Source of the DNA: Marisa cornuarietis
Lineage: Eukaryota; Mollusca; Gastropoda; Architaenioglossa; Ampullariidae
NCBI GenBank assembly: GCA_004794655.1
Contig: SMMW01000592.1
Location: 744,001 to 808,000 of the forward strand
Direction of reading: 5' to 3'
Length of the DNA: 64,000 bases
Translations under genes and position numbers: made by a program
The notes under the pieces: generated by a model
Database searches by the model: none
Told to the model about the DNA's origin: nothing
What the model saw: only the letters and a program-made list of their open reading frames with translations
Shown: positions 10,930 to 23,807 of the stretch, piece after piece
How the letters are laid out: every line of letters begins with the position of its first letter
Numbering within the stretch: the stretch's first letter is position 1

Positions 10930-13900
10930 ATGCCTAAATTGTTTGCCTGCGGCACGAAATTAGTTATTAAGGAACGAGTTGTAAGGCAACTTAACCCTGC
11001 AACTGGCAGGTTTAAAATGGTGAAAATTCCAGATACCACAAATGTGCAGCCAGCACTGTGCTCTGGATTGGTTAAAGATGGGGTTCTAATGGAATTAAAC
11101 CCTTCAACTGGTAAGTTTCAAAAAGTGAAAATTCCAGCAACCTCCAATGTGCAGCCAGTTCTATGCTCCACACCAGACGTTTTGGATGATCATGGTAAGC
11201 AACAGTAATAGTCTTTTAGACCCTTTTATCACAACTACAGTGAGGATTGGCTGACTTGGGTTCAGCTCTATTCTCAGACATGCTGTTCCCCCTACTCCCA
11301 TCAGACACTTTCAATTGAGTGTTATCACTTCAAAATCTAATACCTTTACCTTTGAGCTTTGGTTTGAATGTAAATGATAGCTACTCTTAGTACTGTTAAA
11401 GATTATCAAAAACAAATGTTTACATTTGATGATTGCTTCCAAAGAGGAAATTTTTATTTGTGGTCATAGGAACAAGTAATGCAGAAAAAGAAAAGGCACA
11501 GTACTGGAAATCTCGGCAGCATCGTCAAGCCAGCTGGGATAAAATTCAGAGTCAGCTCCTAAATGTACATACAGAGCTTTATGCACCCTCCTCTTTGTGC
11601 AAGCTATGTCCAGTCGTTCAAGAGGTGCAGCCAGAAGCATTAATCCGATGCTTAGACTGTGGCAGCCACACAGTTTTCTGTGCAGAGCACTATGTCAGCT
11701 ACCACCAGAGCTATGCTCCATTTCACTGTGCAGACATTTGGAATGTAAGGTTCACACTCATTAAGTATACTGTGTAGCTCTGGCACACGTGATTTTGATG
11801 TACGAGGCTTATTACTTGCAGGTGTGCTATTTGTTCACTTAAAAATTATTCTGTTTGTATTTTTCTTACAGGGCCATTGCTTTGTGCCATACAAACCAGT
11901 CATATCAACATTGGTACGAGAGGACCACAGAGAGTCTAACTGCTGCAAAAGGATGAGAGCACTGAATGTTGTTGGAATGCAAGGTTTTGTTGGTTTACAA
12001 TTTCATTACATTTTGGATCAGTTTTAGAAACAGTTTAGACTTTAAAAGCAAAGTTGCTCGAAGTACCTGAAGTTGTTAAAACTGTTGAGCTCTGTATCTT
12101 AGCCTTAAGTGTACCTATTTAAAAATCAGTATTTTGTGCACTTAATAATGCAGGATTTTTTTTTTGTTGATATATAGGTAGACCACAGATGTTCACATTT
12201 GAATTTTGTACCTGTGAGGGAGAAGCAGTAACGCTTCTCCGTCATCGCCTGTGGGCAGCGTCCCCCAACACTCCTACAGTTGCATTCACGCTGGACTTGA
12301 TGACTTGGCTTCGAGCCCTGGTACTGGAGTGCCAGGTGTCAGTTAAGGGATTTGTGGATGCACTTGCCTCCAGGATGGATAAAACAGATTGCTTAAATAC
12401 AAGCCAGGTTAGTTTGTGGCCATTGTTTTAAAATGTTGTGCTGAAAAGCTTAACAGTGCTCACTATTTAAGAAATAAGACATGAGGATCCATGAATGTCT
12501 TCATTAAATGAAATTTAGTTCAGGCAAACATTTTTCACTATTTTGTTTCAGGTGCAGAGTTTATATAGATCTCTGATTATTGACTCATTCAGTAATTTCA
12601 TGAGGCATTACTATGAGATGAGCCACATCCAGCACATTAATAAGGAGCTGGACAATGGAACAGCATGCCCAGCCTGTGATGTAAAAAAAGTTTTATTTTC
12701 ACTTTTAAACAACTGTTAAAAAACTTTTCATATTAATTTATTTTAATTAATTTTATGAAATTTCTATTTGCATTTTTTAGTATTTATTTGGAAATTCCGC
12801 ACCAAACAAGTAACATATATTTTCTGTAAAAAAATGTTCCTTGCAGTCAACTCATCAGATTCTGTCATTTGATGCCAACTTTGGCTTGGTGCGGAAGAAA
12901 TCATCAGGGAAAAGTTTGGGAGAACCTTTTCATAAAGGGCACTACTTTATGGACCAGGCTGAGGTGGATAGCTTTCTAGCCACGGAGCGTTGCTACACAA
13001 AGAAAGGAGAAGGGGTAAGATCATTCAAAATTGTGGGCTGCTTGGTAAACACTAGTGCCATGTGTTTATAATAGGCACTTTACCAGGTATTAAACAATCT
13101 ATTGAAATGCACTAGCAGAATTCATACGTGCTTATACAAATTTGATATACAAACACTTATACATATTCAAATAGAATGTTTTAACTGTGTGCATGTTCCT
13201 TTGCAGGACTGTAGCAATTTCCAAGCAGGAGATAATACAAGGTCCAAATCACGAACCGACAAGCTGGATGAAACGGCAGTTTTTGGCTGTGCATGCCGAC
13301 ATGAATTTCCACGGCTTTTTTTCAGTCTGAAACATGGTGAAAGGTATTTGTTAGGTTTTAAAGGTAGTTAATAATTAAGTGTTCAAGGAAAATTGAATAT
13401 TCAAGAACTTCCAAAAGTGAGGTGTTTAGTATTAGTTTGATTTTCACAATTTTTTGTTTGTATGCAGGCTTGGGTATGCAGTCTTTTTGTTAAAAAACCT
13501 GATGGAGGGAAATAATCAACGATTGACTGTCATGTATGACATTGCTTGTGTACTGGAAGCACATTTAAGGGTTTGTATATTTTCTGTGTATTAAGATTTT
13601 ACCTGCAGTTGGCACCTGTAATATGCAATGTATTGTTTTGCTTTTTTTGTTTGATATTGGGTTATAATCTTTGTTCATGGTCACATCATAATGCTTTTTA
13701 CTTTCTGTTGTGATGCAGAAAAACAGCAGTATTGATTTTGCACGACTGCAGTTTGCACTTCCAATTTTTCACAGCTATGGCCACAAAATGTCATGTCAGG
13801 TGAGAGAATGTCAGTATTCAAAATCAATGTAGAGTTTGGATCAGTGTCATGAATATGAGCCACAAGAGTTTAAATTAACAGCGTAAGCTAATATTTTAAA

Positions 13901-16330
13901 TTATATGTATATTCTAATAATATATAAAATAAAGAAATAATTTCTTGGCCCGTTTTTGTTTATTGTGAAAATTTATTAATGCCATGCCTTGCAAGATGAT
14001 TTCATGATACTGATTGTCCAGTTTAGTCACTTCTTTACTCTTCTTTATTCTCTCTTTACTACTAAAAGAAAAGGAAATGGATGCCACTTTGAAGTAGGCA
14101 ACAAATACTTAGAAGCAGGATTATTTTTTCTCCTAACTGAATTACACATTCATCACATACATTATTATTGTTATAGTTGATATATGGCCCAAGAAAAGCC
14201 AAAGGCATTGGTCTGACTGATGGGGAAACCATGGAGAGGCTGTGGTCTTATTTGAGAAAGTTCTCCATCATCACCAAGCAAATGACTTCTCAGCGCCACG
14301 TGGACCTTTTAACGGATGCTTTGCTACATTATGCATCAAAGCTGCGGAAGAAATTGGGTGTGTAATATAAGTGTTCTTAAAAGACTAGTTGTTTGTTGAT
14401 TTACTTTTATACACGAAATATCTTGCAGTATATTATTATTCATATTAATTGTGTGATGGCTTGTTCATTTTGTTTTTTTATAGGTAAGCACATTCAGCAC
14501 AAGCTGAAAAAGGCAGAAATAGCAGAGGAAGACTGTAAACAGCAATTGCATAAGCTTATGCCATACCTAGAAGGTATGTCAAACCAAAGACTATGCATGC
14601 CATAGTGTATGATTTTTCTAGTGTTATGTATGTAACCTGCTTTATTCATTGTTTGTCTATATTATAAGTTATTGTCACTCCGTTATACAATTGGAGTTAC
14701 TCTAAAAAGTCAGATGTTTTGTTGTTATATAATTTTCTTGTTTCTTTAGAGACCATGAACCCGGCAACCATTGAGCGCTGGCAATTGGAGGAAAAAAATG
14801 CCTGCAAGGTAGCAGATGGTAAGTAATCACTGTGGGATGACACCCAAACAGTTATATTCATAATTATTGATTTCAGACTTTCTCTCATTTTTCCTTTTTT
14901 TGTATTTTATCTGATTTCAGGGTTAATGACTGCAAGAGAGAAATATGTGCTGGCTCTGTATGACTTGTACAGCAAACAGTAAGTTGTTGATCATGTAACT
15001 GTTTCTGCATCATACCCATAATCAATAAGCCATTTTGAAAACATTTAAAGGCAAGATGTACGTTGCAATTCCTCTTTGAAATGCAAGGCTGTGCTCTAAT
15101 TTGCAGGTCTTCAGCTGCTGAATTAAGCCAGCAAGAAGAGAATGCCAATCCTGAACTTTTCAGGTGACTGTTTTTCAGTTTACAGCTTTATGGAGTTTTG
15201 AGTGATCACACTGGTGAATTAGGTATTGTTTCTCTGGAGACAAGTGAGTGCCAAAGAATTGCTATGTCTGGCTACTGTTGTAACATGTTGGCTAGTGATT
15301 CTAAAACTAGAATCTTAAACTAGTAATGTTTAATAGATATTAAAAATAAATTGCACTTTCTACAATGCTACTGTATTTTGTGAACAGGCTTGCTGAAAGG
15401 GTTCGGAGATTTCAACAAGGAGGCCATGAGGTGTTTGCAAGTGGCAGCACAGAATATAAAGAGGCACTGACTAGTGCCGTCAATAGCCACCGCAGATCTC
15501 ACATCAACAAGCTGAGGGCAGCTGCAGCAGAAAGGAGGAGCAGCTTAATTCAGTTGCATGAAGCACGTATGTACAATTGATAGTGTAGAAGTGGAGGAAG
15601 GGGAAATCATTTTCTTTTAACTGTGACTTGACTATATGGTTATGAAGACCTCTCTTATTATTTTTAGTCTTCAGCATGAGTACGTTGAGTAGCATATGGT
15701 TAATGTTGTCTATTATTTCCAGGTGGACAGGAGGTGGCAAAGAAGATAAGCAAGACCGTCACTAAGCTGAACAAGCAAATGAAACTCCTGATCACCAGCT
15801 ATAACAGCTATAGTGACGTTGAATCCAGCTTGCCATCTACCCTCAGTTTTGCAGATGTTTCATCTGAGGACTGTCAGGTATTTTCAGCATTGCCAGGCAT
15901 CCCTGATATTAAAAGAAAAATAATTCGTATCAAAGACATGGCTGCACGCTGCACAGAAGAAGCACACCTTCTTAAAGTAGAAGCAGCTACTGCAAGGCAA
16001 TTTTATGTGGAAAAAATTGCACAGTGCCAGCAACTTATAGCTAATCAGATCTCAGAAGTGAACATTGACTCTGTGTGCAGCCGGTATGCCATAGGCTGGC
16101 GTGCGCTGTTATATCAGCAAGTATTTACATACGAACAGCGTCTGGCTGAGCTCGAGTTTCGTAGCTGCTCAGCATCCATCCAATTAGAAGAACCTTGTCC
16201 TTTGATAGACAAAGAGCTCTTGGAAATCTCAAATCTAGAAAGAGATGAACTTTTGTCGAGGGTGGAGGATGGCCTTGATGAAGTTGAAGAGTCGGACGAC
16301 GAGGAAAGAGAAAGGGATGATGATAGCTGA
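10930..16330 (+). CDS. KDZ transposase, 16 exons, intact frame
   Basis: Exons: 10930-11194, 11470-11744, 11872-11983, 12178-12407, 12552-12680, 12847-13014, 13207-13343, 13468-13570, 13719-13799, 14177-14357, 14484-14573, 14750-14818, 14921-14978, 15107-15163, 15388-15566, 15723-16330. All use GT-AG and matching phases, giving 913 residues without a stop. Residues 1-88 hold a doubled LNPxTGxF repeat. Cys/His residues 132-175 (CKLC, CLDC, FCAEH, FHC) form the zinc cluster that precedes KDZ cores. Core motifs are SFDANFGLVRK (D346), FGCACRHEFP (420s), MYDIAC (D463), ALPIFHSYGHKMSCQ (486-500) and GLTDGETMERLW (E517/E520), consistent with a DDE RNase H-fold transposase. The C-terminus is helical with an acidic tail. 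Assignment of the triad is by analogy. A start upstream of 10930 is possible only without ATG. Confidence 0.9.
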
Positions 16331-18063
16331 TATTTTTGTATCATGCGTTTTAGTTTGTTTTTGAAATTCATATTGTTTCTGTGTTAGGTACTGGACTCTT
16401 GCTTTGTTTTCTTTTTCTGTCATTTTCTTTTCAGGCTATGTCATCTGCATAGATTACAATATGACAGGACACAATGTGTAAATATTGTGTTTTGTCTTTG
16501 TGTTGGCTATGTTATTATTAGAAAGCTTTATCATATGTAATGAGAGTTACTTGGCAATTAGGTTCTAGTTTTGTGTCCTCTTTGCTTCCTATTTGGACAT
16601 GCTTTTGGTTTTTTTTACAGTTTATTTCATATTACACCACATGACAATACTCTTTTGTATATAACAATTACAGTGAGTAAAGACCACACAAAGACACATA
16701 CAAATACATATAAATATTATCAATTTTCAGAACAGCTATTTCCAAGTACTGAAATTAAAAATTATTATAAAACTCAGCATCAGAGACAGTGGAAGCTTAA
16801 CAGTATCACACGGTTATTATGTCTTATTAGGAGTAGTATTTCTTTACAGTTATACAATATATTTCTCATTTACCAGGAATAAATTTTGTGTTCAGTGATA
16901 AAAAAGTGGAAGGAGAGCAATCTTTCTTTACATGCATGAAGACATTGCTAGCAATTAATGGATTTGTCATACAACACAGAAGGCCAATATGTACTAGACA
17001 TGGAAAGTTTATACAATAGATATGGATGGCTTGGTCAATAGACGTACACAAGAGATATAAAGAAATTGTCAAAGCATGTAACTTAAAAATCAAACTACCA
17101 GATGTTGATAAGGAGACCATTGATCTTCAAAATTTTCACATTGCCTAGATATAACTGCATTAGATTTTTCAATTTTGTATCTGTTTTCATGATTTTTGTG
17201 ATTGAAAGAACTGAAGGTTTATCTTTTTTTCATTTTACTTGAGTAAATATGTTGTTCAGCAAGCAGTAACATAAAGTCAAAGGCTGCACAATATTAAAAT
17301 TATTATTACATCCAAAAAGGATAAAGTGTTCACAACAGTTTATTTGATCGTTGTTTTTATTTTTTCATATGTTCAAAATTTTTTCAGAATATTTGGACTG
17401 TCATACATTTCCACAAAATTTGTTGAATGTTATCTTTCTTATCTCTACAATAATCACAAAATTCATCTTATTCTATACCCATATTGACCAGTGTCACTTT
17501 TGTAGACATCTTAGCCTTATATCTTTAATTAGTGTAATTTTGTTCAGGATACAGTGCCATTTAACATATCTCACCAATTTATATTCCCATTTATCACAGC
17601 ATTTTGATTTGGGCAAGGGTTAGTAATATATCATAGTACTGTCTTGCTCCTTTTTTATGGAATAAAAGCCTGATATGATGAACCTAGTTTCTGTAAAAGG
17701 TGACCTAATTTATAGTGAGGTCAATTTGATGTTTCCACTGGTAACATGTACATTTCTGTTTGCTAATGAATTTGATAAAGCCATTTTCTATTCACTTTTG
17801 AGCATTTAGCCATTTTGCAAATGGGGTATGTGCGCATGTTGGTGTGAGTTCCAGATAAAACTGATACAATTGCAATTATTTGTGTATGACACCTAAGAAT
17901 ATAATAATGCTGCCTGTTACTTGGACATTGCTTATGCTTGCACACTGTCTAAAGATATTTTCTTTAGTTTTACCAGCTGGGAAAGTGAGGTGTGAATACA
18001 TACAAACTACCATTTAATAGGAACAAAACGAGTTGTTACAAGAATGCTTTTAACAGTTATTAG
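16331..18063. other. Transposase 3' region, AT-rich, no gene
   Basis: AATAAA at 16878-16883 is a plausible polyadenylation signal for the transposase. The rest is AT-rich with many stops in all frames; the open frames at 16571, 16866 and 17351 are low-complexity and have no recognisable motif. Confidence 0.5.
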
Positions 18064-18611
18064 TTAACATTCAGGGTGAAGAACCTTTTTTCTTCCAAAG
18101 GCCACTTTGATGTTTATAACATCATTTGCAGTCCACACAAAATCATCGACCTCAAAAGTAACCTGTTCTGTTTGGTGAAGCTGTAGTTCCTCTCAGCATG
18201 TTAACACTTTTGCAACATGTACAACCTCAGCCTGCCTGGCTTTGCTGTCCTCACAATCCACCTTTTTGTCATTAGCTACTTCAAAAATATGGTCTGCTGC
18301 TATGAAAAGGATAGTAAAGTAATTATTAAGAGCCTGTATAATTTGTTTTTGATTAGTTCCTAGAGGAGACAGCTAGAGTATATAGTAAGAAACCCTTATT
18401 TTTTCCTGATGCACACTTTTCTGTTTGTAGTTGGGCGATGAAAGTAAATTAATAATAATTAAATAATGACTATTTAGTACATGTTTCACCTGATGGAGTT
18501 CATGGCATTTACAGTCTACACCCAACCATTATTGTACATGCACATATAAACTCAAACCTAAAGGAGTTCTAAACGCCAAAGCTTTTTCATCCGCTCATCT
18601 TTTGGAAATCC
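18064..18611 (-). pseudogene. Possible two-exon remnant of a third KDZ cargo gene
   Basis: On the minus strand an acceptor precedes 18611-18575, which reads GFPKDERMKKLW, resembling the FPK-x-x-x-x-x-x-K-W strip of THAP zinc fingers. A gtttag donor then joins in phase to 18299-18064, which reads PADHIFEVANDKKVDC, later VTFEVDDFVWTANDVINIKV, and ends in TAA. One in-frame TGA interrupts at 18193-18195. No cysteine-bearing first THAP exon was found upstream, so this is at best a broken gene and the THAP resemblance may be chance. Confidence 0.3.
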
Positions 18612-19805
18612 CTGAAAGGATAATGTTAGAATGTAATACTGAACTGTACAAGTGTTCATGATCATTATTAGCCAATGTGATCGAAGAACGCTACATGTAT
18701 CAACAGCCAATATTACACCGGAAGTGGTATACCATTGGCTTGAAGTAAAGGTCCCATGAATGCCTAACTGACCGAATTAAATCATCCATACAGACTATGG
18801 GCAGCCGACGATCCCGTCTCGTAATCGTGTGTGTCCAGTCACGTAATGGACGTTCCGCGGCGATTGTCTCTCAAAATATAACTATAATTATTATCATTAT
18901 ACACTCAATGTAAATTTCGGGTGTTATGAGAAAAGCTCAAAGATTTACAGAAATCTGCGGTAGCCTTGCGGGCCGGAACAAATGATCTCGCGGGCGGGAC
19001 ACCAGCCTCTGGTTTACATCAACCAATGCCTTATACACCCAAAATGTAGTCTTTTCAGGACAATGAATGCATTATTGTTAACAACTAGTGGACTCAAATG
19101 ATGAACACGGAATAAATTAAACGCACCTTGATCATGGTCGAGCCACTCCAACATGAAATGTGAACAGAAGACTGTTAACAGCATAGCCAAGAGGTAACAT
19201 TCTGGTTCAGCAGGAAACCTTTCGCATGACAGCAAAGGGGTGCAGTTTGGTCTGGTTCGGTTAGAGCAACCGGCACTTTACACAGCACTGTCAAAAACGA
19301 CCCTTCCGAGTAACTTGCAGAAGAATCTACACCAAGATGTATATAGGAACACGTGGCTGGCAAACATGACGAAATGTATTGGTTCTTCCATGCAAGACCT
19401 GCTTCGGGAAGCTGCAAGCCCTGTAAGCATAACTACTGGTAGGTCAACATCTGTCAAGTTTTGTGTATGTGAACATATAGTATAATGATGGGATTGCTTC
19501 CGGCATTGGGATTGCTTCCAACGATATCCCCTCCGCAGAATTTATGGGGATTTCTCGACCTGTCACGCCAGGAAGATGCGCCTCAATTACAGAATAAGAG
19601 AGAATAGGCCAAAATAAGGACATAATTAATTGGCAAACTCTCCGCCACATGGTAACTATATAATGCTTCCATGCCCTATATTGGGAAAAGTGTGCCTCAG
19701 TTACATGGGAAGGACCGGGAAGACATGAGAAGGTTATAGAATGTAGAAAGAGGACAGGAGAATGGATAATCACTGAATGACAACAATACGTGATACAGTC
19801 ATACA
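18612..19805. other. KDZ interior without a supported gene
   Basis: Open frames of 73-120 codons exist on both strands (for example 19240-19485 plus and 19444-19806 minus), but none shows a recognisable motif or convincing splice context. Confidence 0.4.
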
Positions 19806-20580
19806 TTCTTTATTACAATATAATAAATAATAATACAAATAATAAATGAGGATTTGTATAGCGCATATTCACACTCATAAGGAGCATGCTCTTAGCGCTT
19901 AAAACGGGGAAGACACATGGACTAAATGGACAGAACAAGAGGGACGGAAGAATAAACGACAGTACTGACGACAAACAGAAAACAAAGACAACACAAGAAG
20001 GCACCAAGTATCAGGAAGAGAGAAATATAGTGATTCTGCAGAGAAAGATGGGTAAAAAAGTAGCAAGAGCGGAAGGGGGAAGGGTAAGAAGGACGAGCAT
20101 TGTGTGGACTGTGTTAGGAGTAATGCTCAAGGAAGAGGTGCGTTTTCAGTGCAGATTTGAAAGATTCAGTTGTAGGAAGGTGGCGGATATGGAAAGGAAG
20201 AGAGTCCCATTGTTTTGATGCACAGTAACCAAAAATCCTGTGACCATATGTTGTTCTGCTGACAGGAACTGGTAGGATACGGTCATCAGAGGAAGAGCGG
20301 AGCTGTCTGGCCAGGATGTAAGGGATGAGAAGTTCAGAGAAATAATCAGGACAGGAGCCTGTAAAGAAATTAAAACACAGCACAGACAGTTTGTACTGAA
20401 TGCGAGAATGGACGGGTAGCCAGTGTAGAAAACGAAGGAGAGGAGTGACATAGTCCCGTTTCGTGGCTCTTAGCACCAGATGTGCAGCGGAGTTCTGTAC
20501 TTTCTGGAGTCTCTCAATGAGGTAGTCAAGTCGAGAAAGAACAAATACACAAACAAGAGTGTTGGTAGCGCGTGTATCGA
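19806..20580 (-). mobile_element. 5'-truncated LINE nested in the KDZ transposon
   Basis: Reading on the minus strand, the frame gives LQKVQNSAAHLVLRATKRDY, then VTPLLRFLHWLPV, RIQYKLSVLCFNFFTG and SFKSALKTHLFLEHYS. This is the standard C-terminal segment of CR1/Jockey-like non-LTR polymerases. It is followed by a 3' UTR with the same GCGCATATTCACACTCAT motif as other copies and an AAT/AATA simple-repeat tail at 19806-19860. The catalytic part of the reverse transcriptase is missing, so this is a dead-on-arrival insertion. Confidence 0.8.
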
Positions 20581-20605
20581 TTATACTACAAATACTCCCA
20601 GCCAA

Positions 20606-23600
20606 ACACTAACCTTAATCTAAATTTTTTTAAGATTGAACAAAACAAAATTTACTTTAAAATCGGAAGCTGACACCTTCCCTCCAGCTCATCTCTCGGC
20701 TCTCCTCCACGTGTGTGGTTGTCTCTACCTTTCTGCTCCTTGGCTTTCTCTCTCTCTCTATATATATATATAACTTTGCACACACTGTTTATTTTTTTTA
20801 ACCTACTATTCGTGGAGATCATCGCTAGCCATAGGTCAGTCACATGCGACCTTGGCTTATAACATCCATAACGGATCACCAAAGTCCGACCGGTCCCAGC
20901 ACAGGCCCATACTCAGATCAATCGAAGCCTCGTCTTGTATGGGCACAGACGTGAGTGCAGGCCCAGCTACTGGTCAGTCCATACTGAGTGACGCATTCAC
21001 CAGCCATGCAGGTCGCCCTTATATTGCGTACATAGATAATATGGCCAGCTATTTGGTCAGACCATGCTGAATAACCTGGCTCACCGCTTTTATTCCATTA
21101 TCCTTGTTTCTTCTTTGGCTACAATCTTCACGCCTTGTGGAAACAAATTACTGTACGGCCATCATTACATCTCTCATCCGGTGTGCCAATGCTGTTGCTG
21201 TCACGAAGGCCGTCTTGGTGCATTGTAAAATCAGGAACCAGAAACCAGCAGTATGATAAATGCAATGCTCTACAGAGCACTCCTTGTTTTGTAAAATGGA
21301 GTGGTCCAGAACGCATCCTAGCGCATCGCGTTTATGACTACATTGTGCGTGTATATGTGAACCTGAAAATACAGCAAAAGTCTAGTCCCAGGTTCAGTGT
21401 CTTACCTGTTTTGTCAACGGTTTAAGGAAAGAGTAGGTTTTCTCGACACCGAGTCATTAGCTCTGAGGCCACATACACGGTCTACTTCAAGATCCAGCGC
21501 ACCTTCGAATTGAAGTAAGCGGGGATATCAATGCCTTGCGTTGAATACATCGTGAATGACCTGTACAATCATCTAGCGTGAGAGAACACCTGTCAAACTG
21601 CTCACACTTTATGCATGTTTGTTCTCTCGACACTTTGGACCACATTCAGCATGCATTTCTTGACGAACCCGCTGTTCTCGAACGCCATAATATCTTGCAA
21701 TATTATATGCCAGAATATAACTTGCTTTTGTTGCCGCCTGAAAGGTTTTGCTCTGTTGCGTAAAAATGTTCTGCTCTAGCCATCTGTCTCTTTCCTGTCA
21801 ACCACTGACTGTTACCAATACAGCTGTTCTGAGTTCATCTCTCGTCTCGGGCACAGGCACAATGTTCTTTCTCTGCATGTGGCATCTGTTTACAGGGCTG
21901 GCTGCCTTGCCGTGATATAGCCTTAGTTGCTGGCTCGGCGTAAAACACTAATTCCTACCCACCCGTCTCTCATGTCCTCCATTACGATTAACTTTAATGG
22001 TACTTACAGCACGAGAATATTTTGCGCAGACACTGACCGATTGAGACTAGGATCGGTTATTTTGCAAAATAACCTAAACATTGTAGGCCCGATGTATACC
22101 GATGACACAATCATGTCCCTGCGCTGTCACAAGACCGGTAAATGGTCAGACTAAACAGTCATGCTGTGTGACATGTTGCCGCTAGCATTTTCATTGAAGG
22201 CAGCCGCCGCCGTCTCATAACTCTACATTTACATGTTTAATTAAAAATATTATGAAAACAAGTCCATTTAACATTTTGGCAGACAGGTCGGCCCCAAAAC
22301 TGGCTGTACTCGTACTGTGCTTACCACTGCTTTAGACCATAACCAGCTTACATGAAAATATCTCAAAGGTTGCTGGATAACCATAAATCCATTAGTCATC
22401 TTTATTTATTTTTTACCTAAGCAGCAGATTAGTCAACATGCTTTGAAATGAGGGAAAGAAGTAGGGGTAGCAGCAAGTGATTGCTTAGTCATATTGCTGG
22501 ATGTTATGATGCATTCGTTGTCCCCTGCATGTACAATTAGGTGACTGGTGCATACTCCTTCATTATTCCTCCTACCTACATTTGCCTATCCCAGATCATA
22601 GTGCCCATTGGTGCAGGCACCATCACACAGTCAGGGTGATCTTAAGAGAAATCTTTGTAAAACGCTAACAAGTCTAGCCTGATGCCTACTACATGTGCAT
22701 GTGTTGCTTTGGCATCATGTTCTACCTGCCCTCTCTACATCCTTCGTACACAAAGCTTTTTCTTATGCAAATGTCATACATCACTATTTTACTCTTACTT
22801 GCTCATGGATCAACTATGTGTAAAGGTCATACATCAATGTGTGCACATAGGTGCAGCAGTTCAAAATATGAAGTAATTTTGGAATAAAGAAGAGATGAAA
22901 AGTTTGTAAAGTTGTTTTATTTAAAAAAGAAGCAACAGGTAGCTTGCAAAGTAAACATCATTCAAATGTAGCTATCAAATTTGAACACACTGTAGCAGAA
23001 CACTTATTACATACTGCCCCAAGAACTACACATGTTACATAAACACCACAGTCTGTTACTGACCAGTCAGATCCAGATTTGATAAGTTATAAACTGTTCC
23101 AAATAAGCAAGGAAGGATAAGATCCGAAATATCTAACATTTTTAGATTCCCGGTAATCTTTATTTTTAAGACCCCCTTGGCCAATTGTGCTAATTGAAGT
23201 TCACGTGTGATTTACACACATCTATGCGATAGCAAACACTGATTAACAGAAACTTTCAATGTACATATAGGATTAAATAATGCAGAGTAACAAGGCAACA
23301 TTAAAAAAATTACCCACACAAAACAAAGCTTCATAAAAAAAAGTTACAGATCACTGTTAGTGAAAACTCTCATGACATCTAAACGTCACACATAAACAAA
23401 TTGTGTATAATTGGTTTTCAAAGTAAGTTACAGAATCAAACACGATTATTGCATGCCACATATAAAAACGCAAGGTTTCTTTTTTTTTTTGGAATACAAT
23501 AAAAAGAATGGAAGACGGCTAGTCCAGATGTCACTTAGTCCTGTTCACTTTTCTGTAATGTGAAGCACATAAAAGGCAAGAATTAGAAACATAAACCACA

Positions 23601-23807
23601 TTTTGTAAATCTGCAGCAGAAAAGTTTTGTGATTATTCAATCCAATAAATAAAATCCCCAACTTGTAAGGTTTTCTGGTTATACTTGGTGGTATGAAAGT
23701 AAAATGAAAAAAAACCTCTTATAAACAAAATCTTATTTTACTGAATTTGTGTATCACCCATAAACAAGGAATGTTATGATGCTATCACAAAGGCTCGTGT
23801 CTTGCGG
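20606..23807. other. KDZ interior between nested LINE and second gene
   Basis: No gene is supported. Open frames at 20852-21070, 21135-21425 and 22682-22887 lack motifs. A plus-strand AATAAA near 22883 and reverse-strand signals near 23160 hint at transcript ends meeting here. The 21896-21960 stretch is SINE-like (separate entry). Confidence 0.4.
21896..21960 (+). mobile_element. SINE-like tail fragment
   Basis: The string GATATAGCCTTAGTTGCTGG followed by CTCGGCGTAAAACACTAATT resembles the 3' part of tRNA-derived SINEs that I recall as common in mollusc genomes. A diverged relative is at 27871-27930. No A or B box was identified here. Confidence 0.35.
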
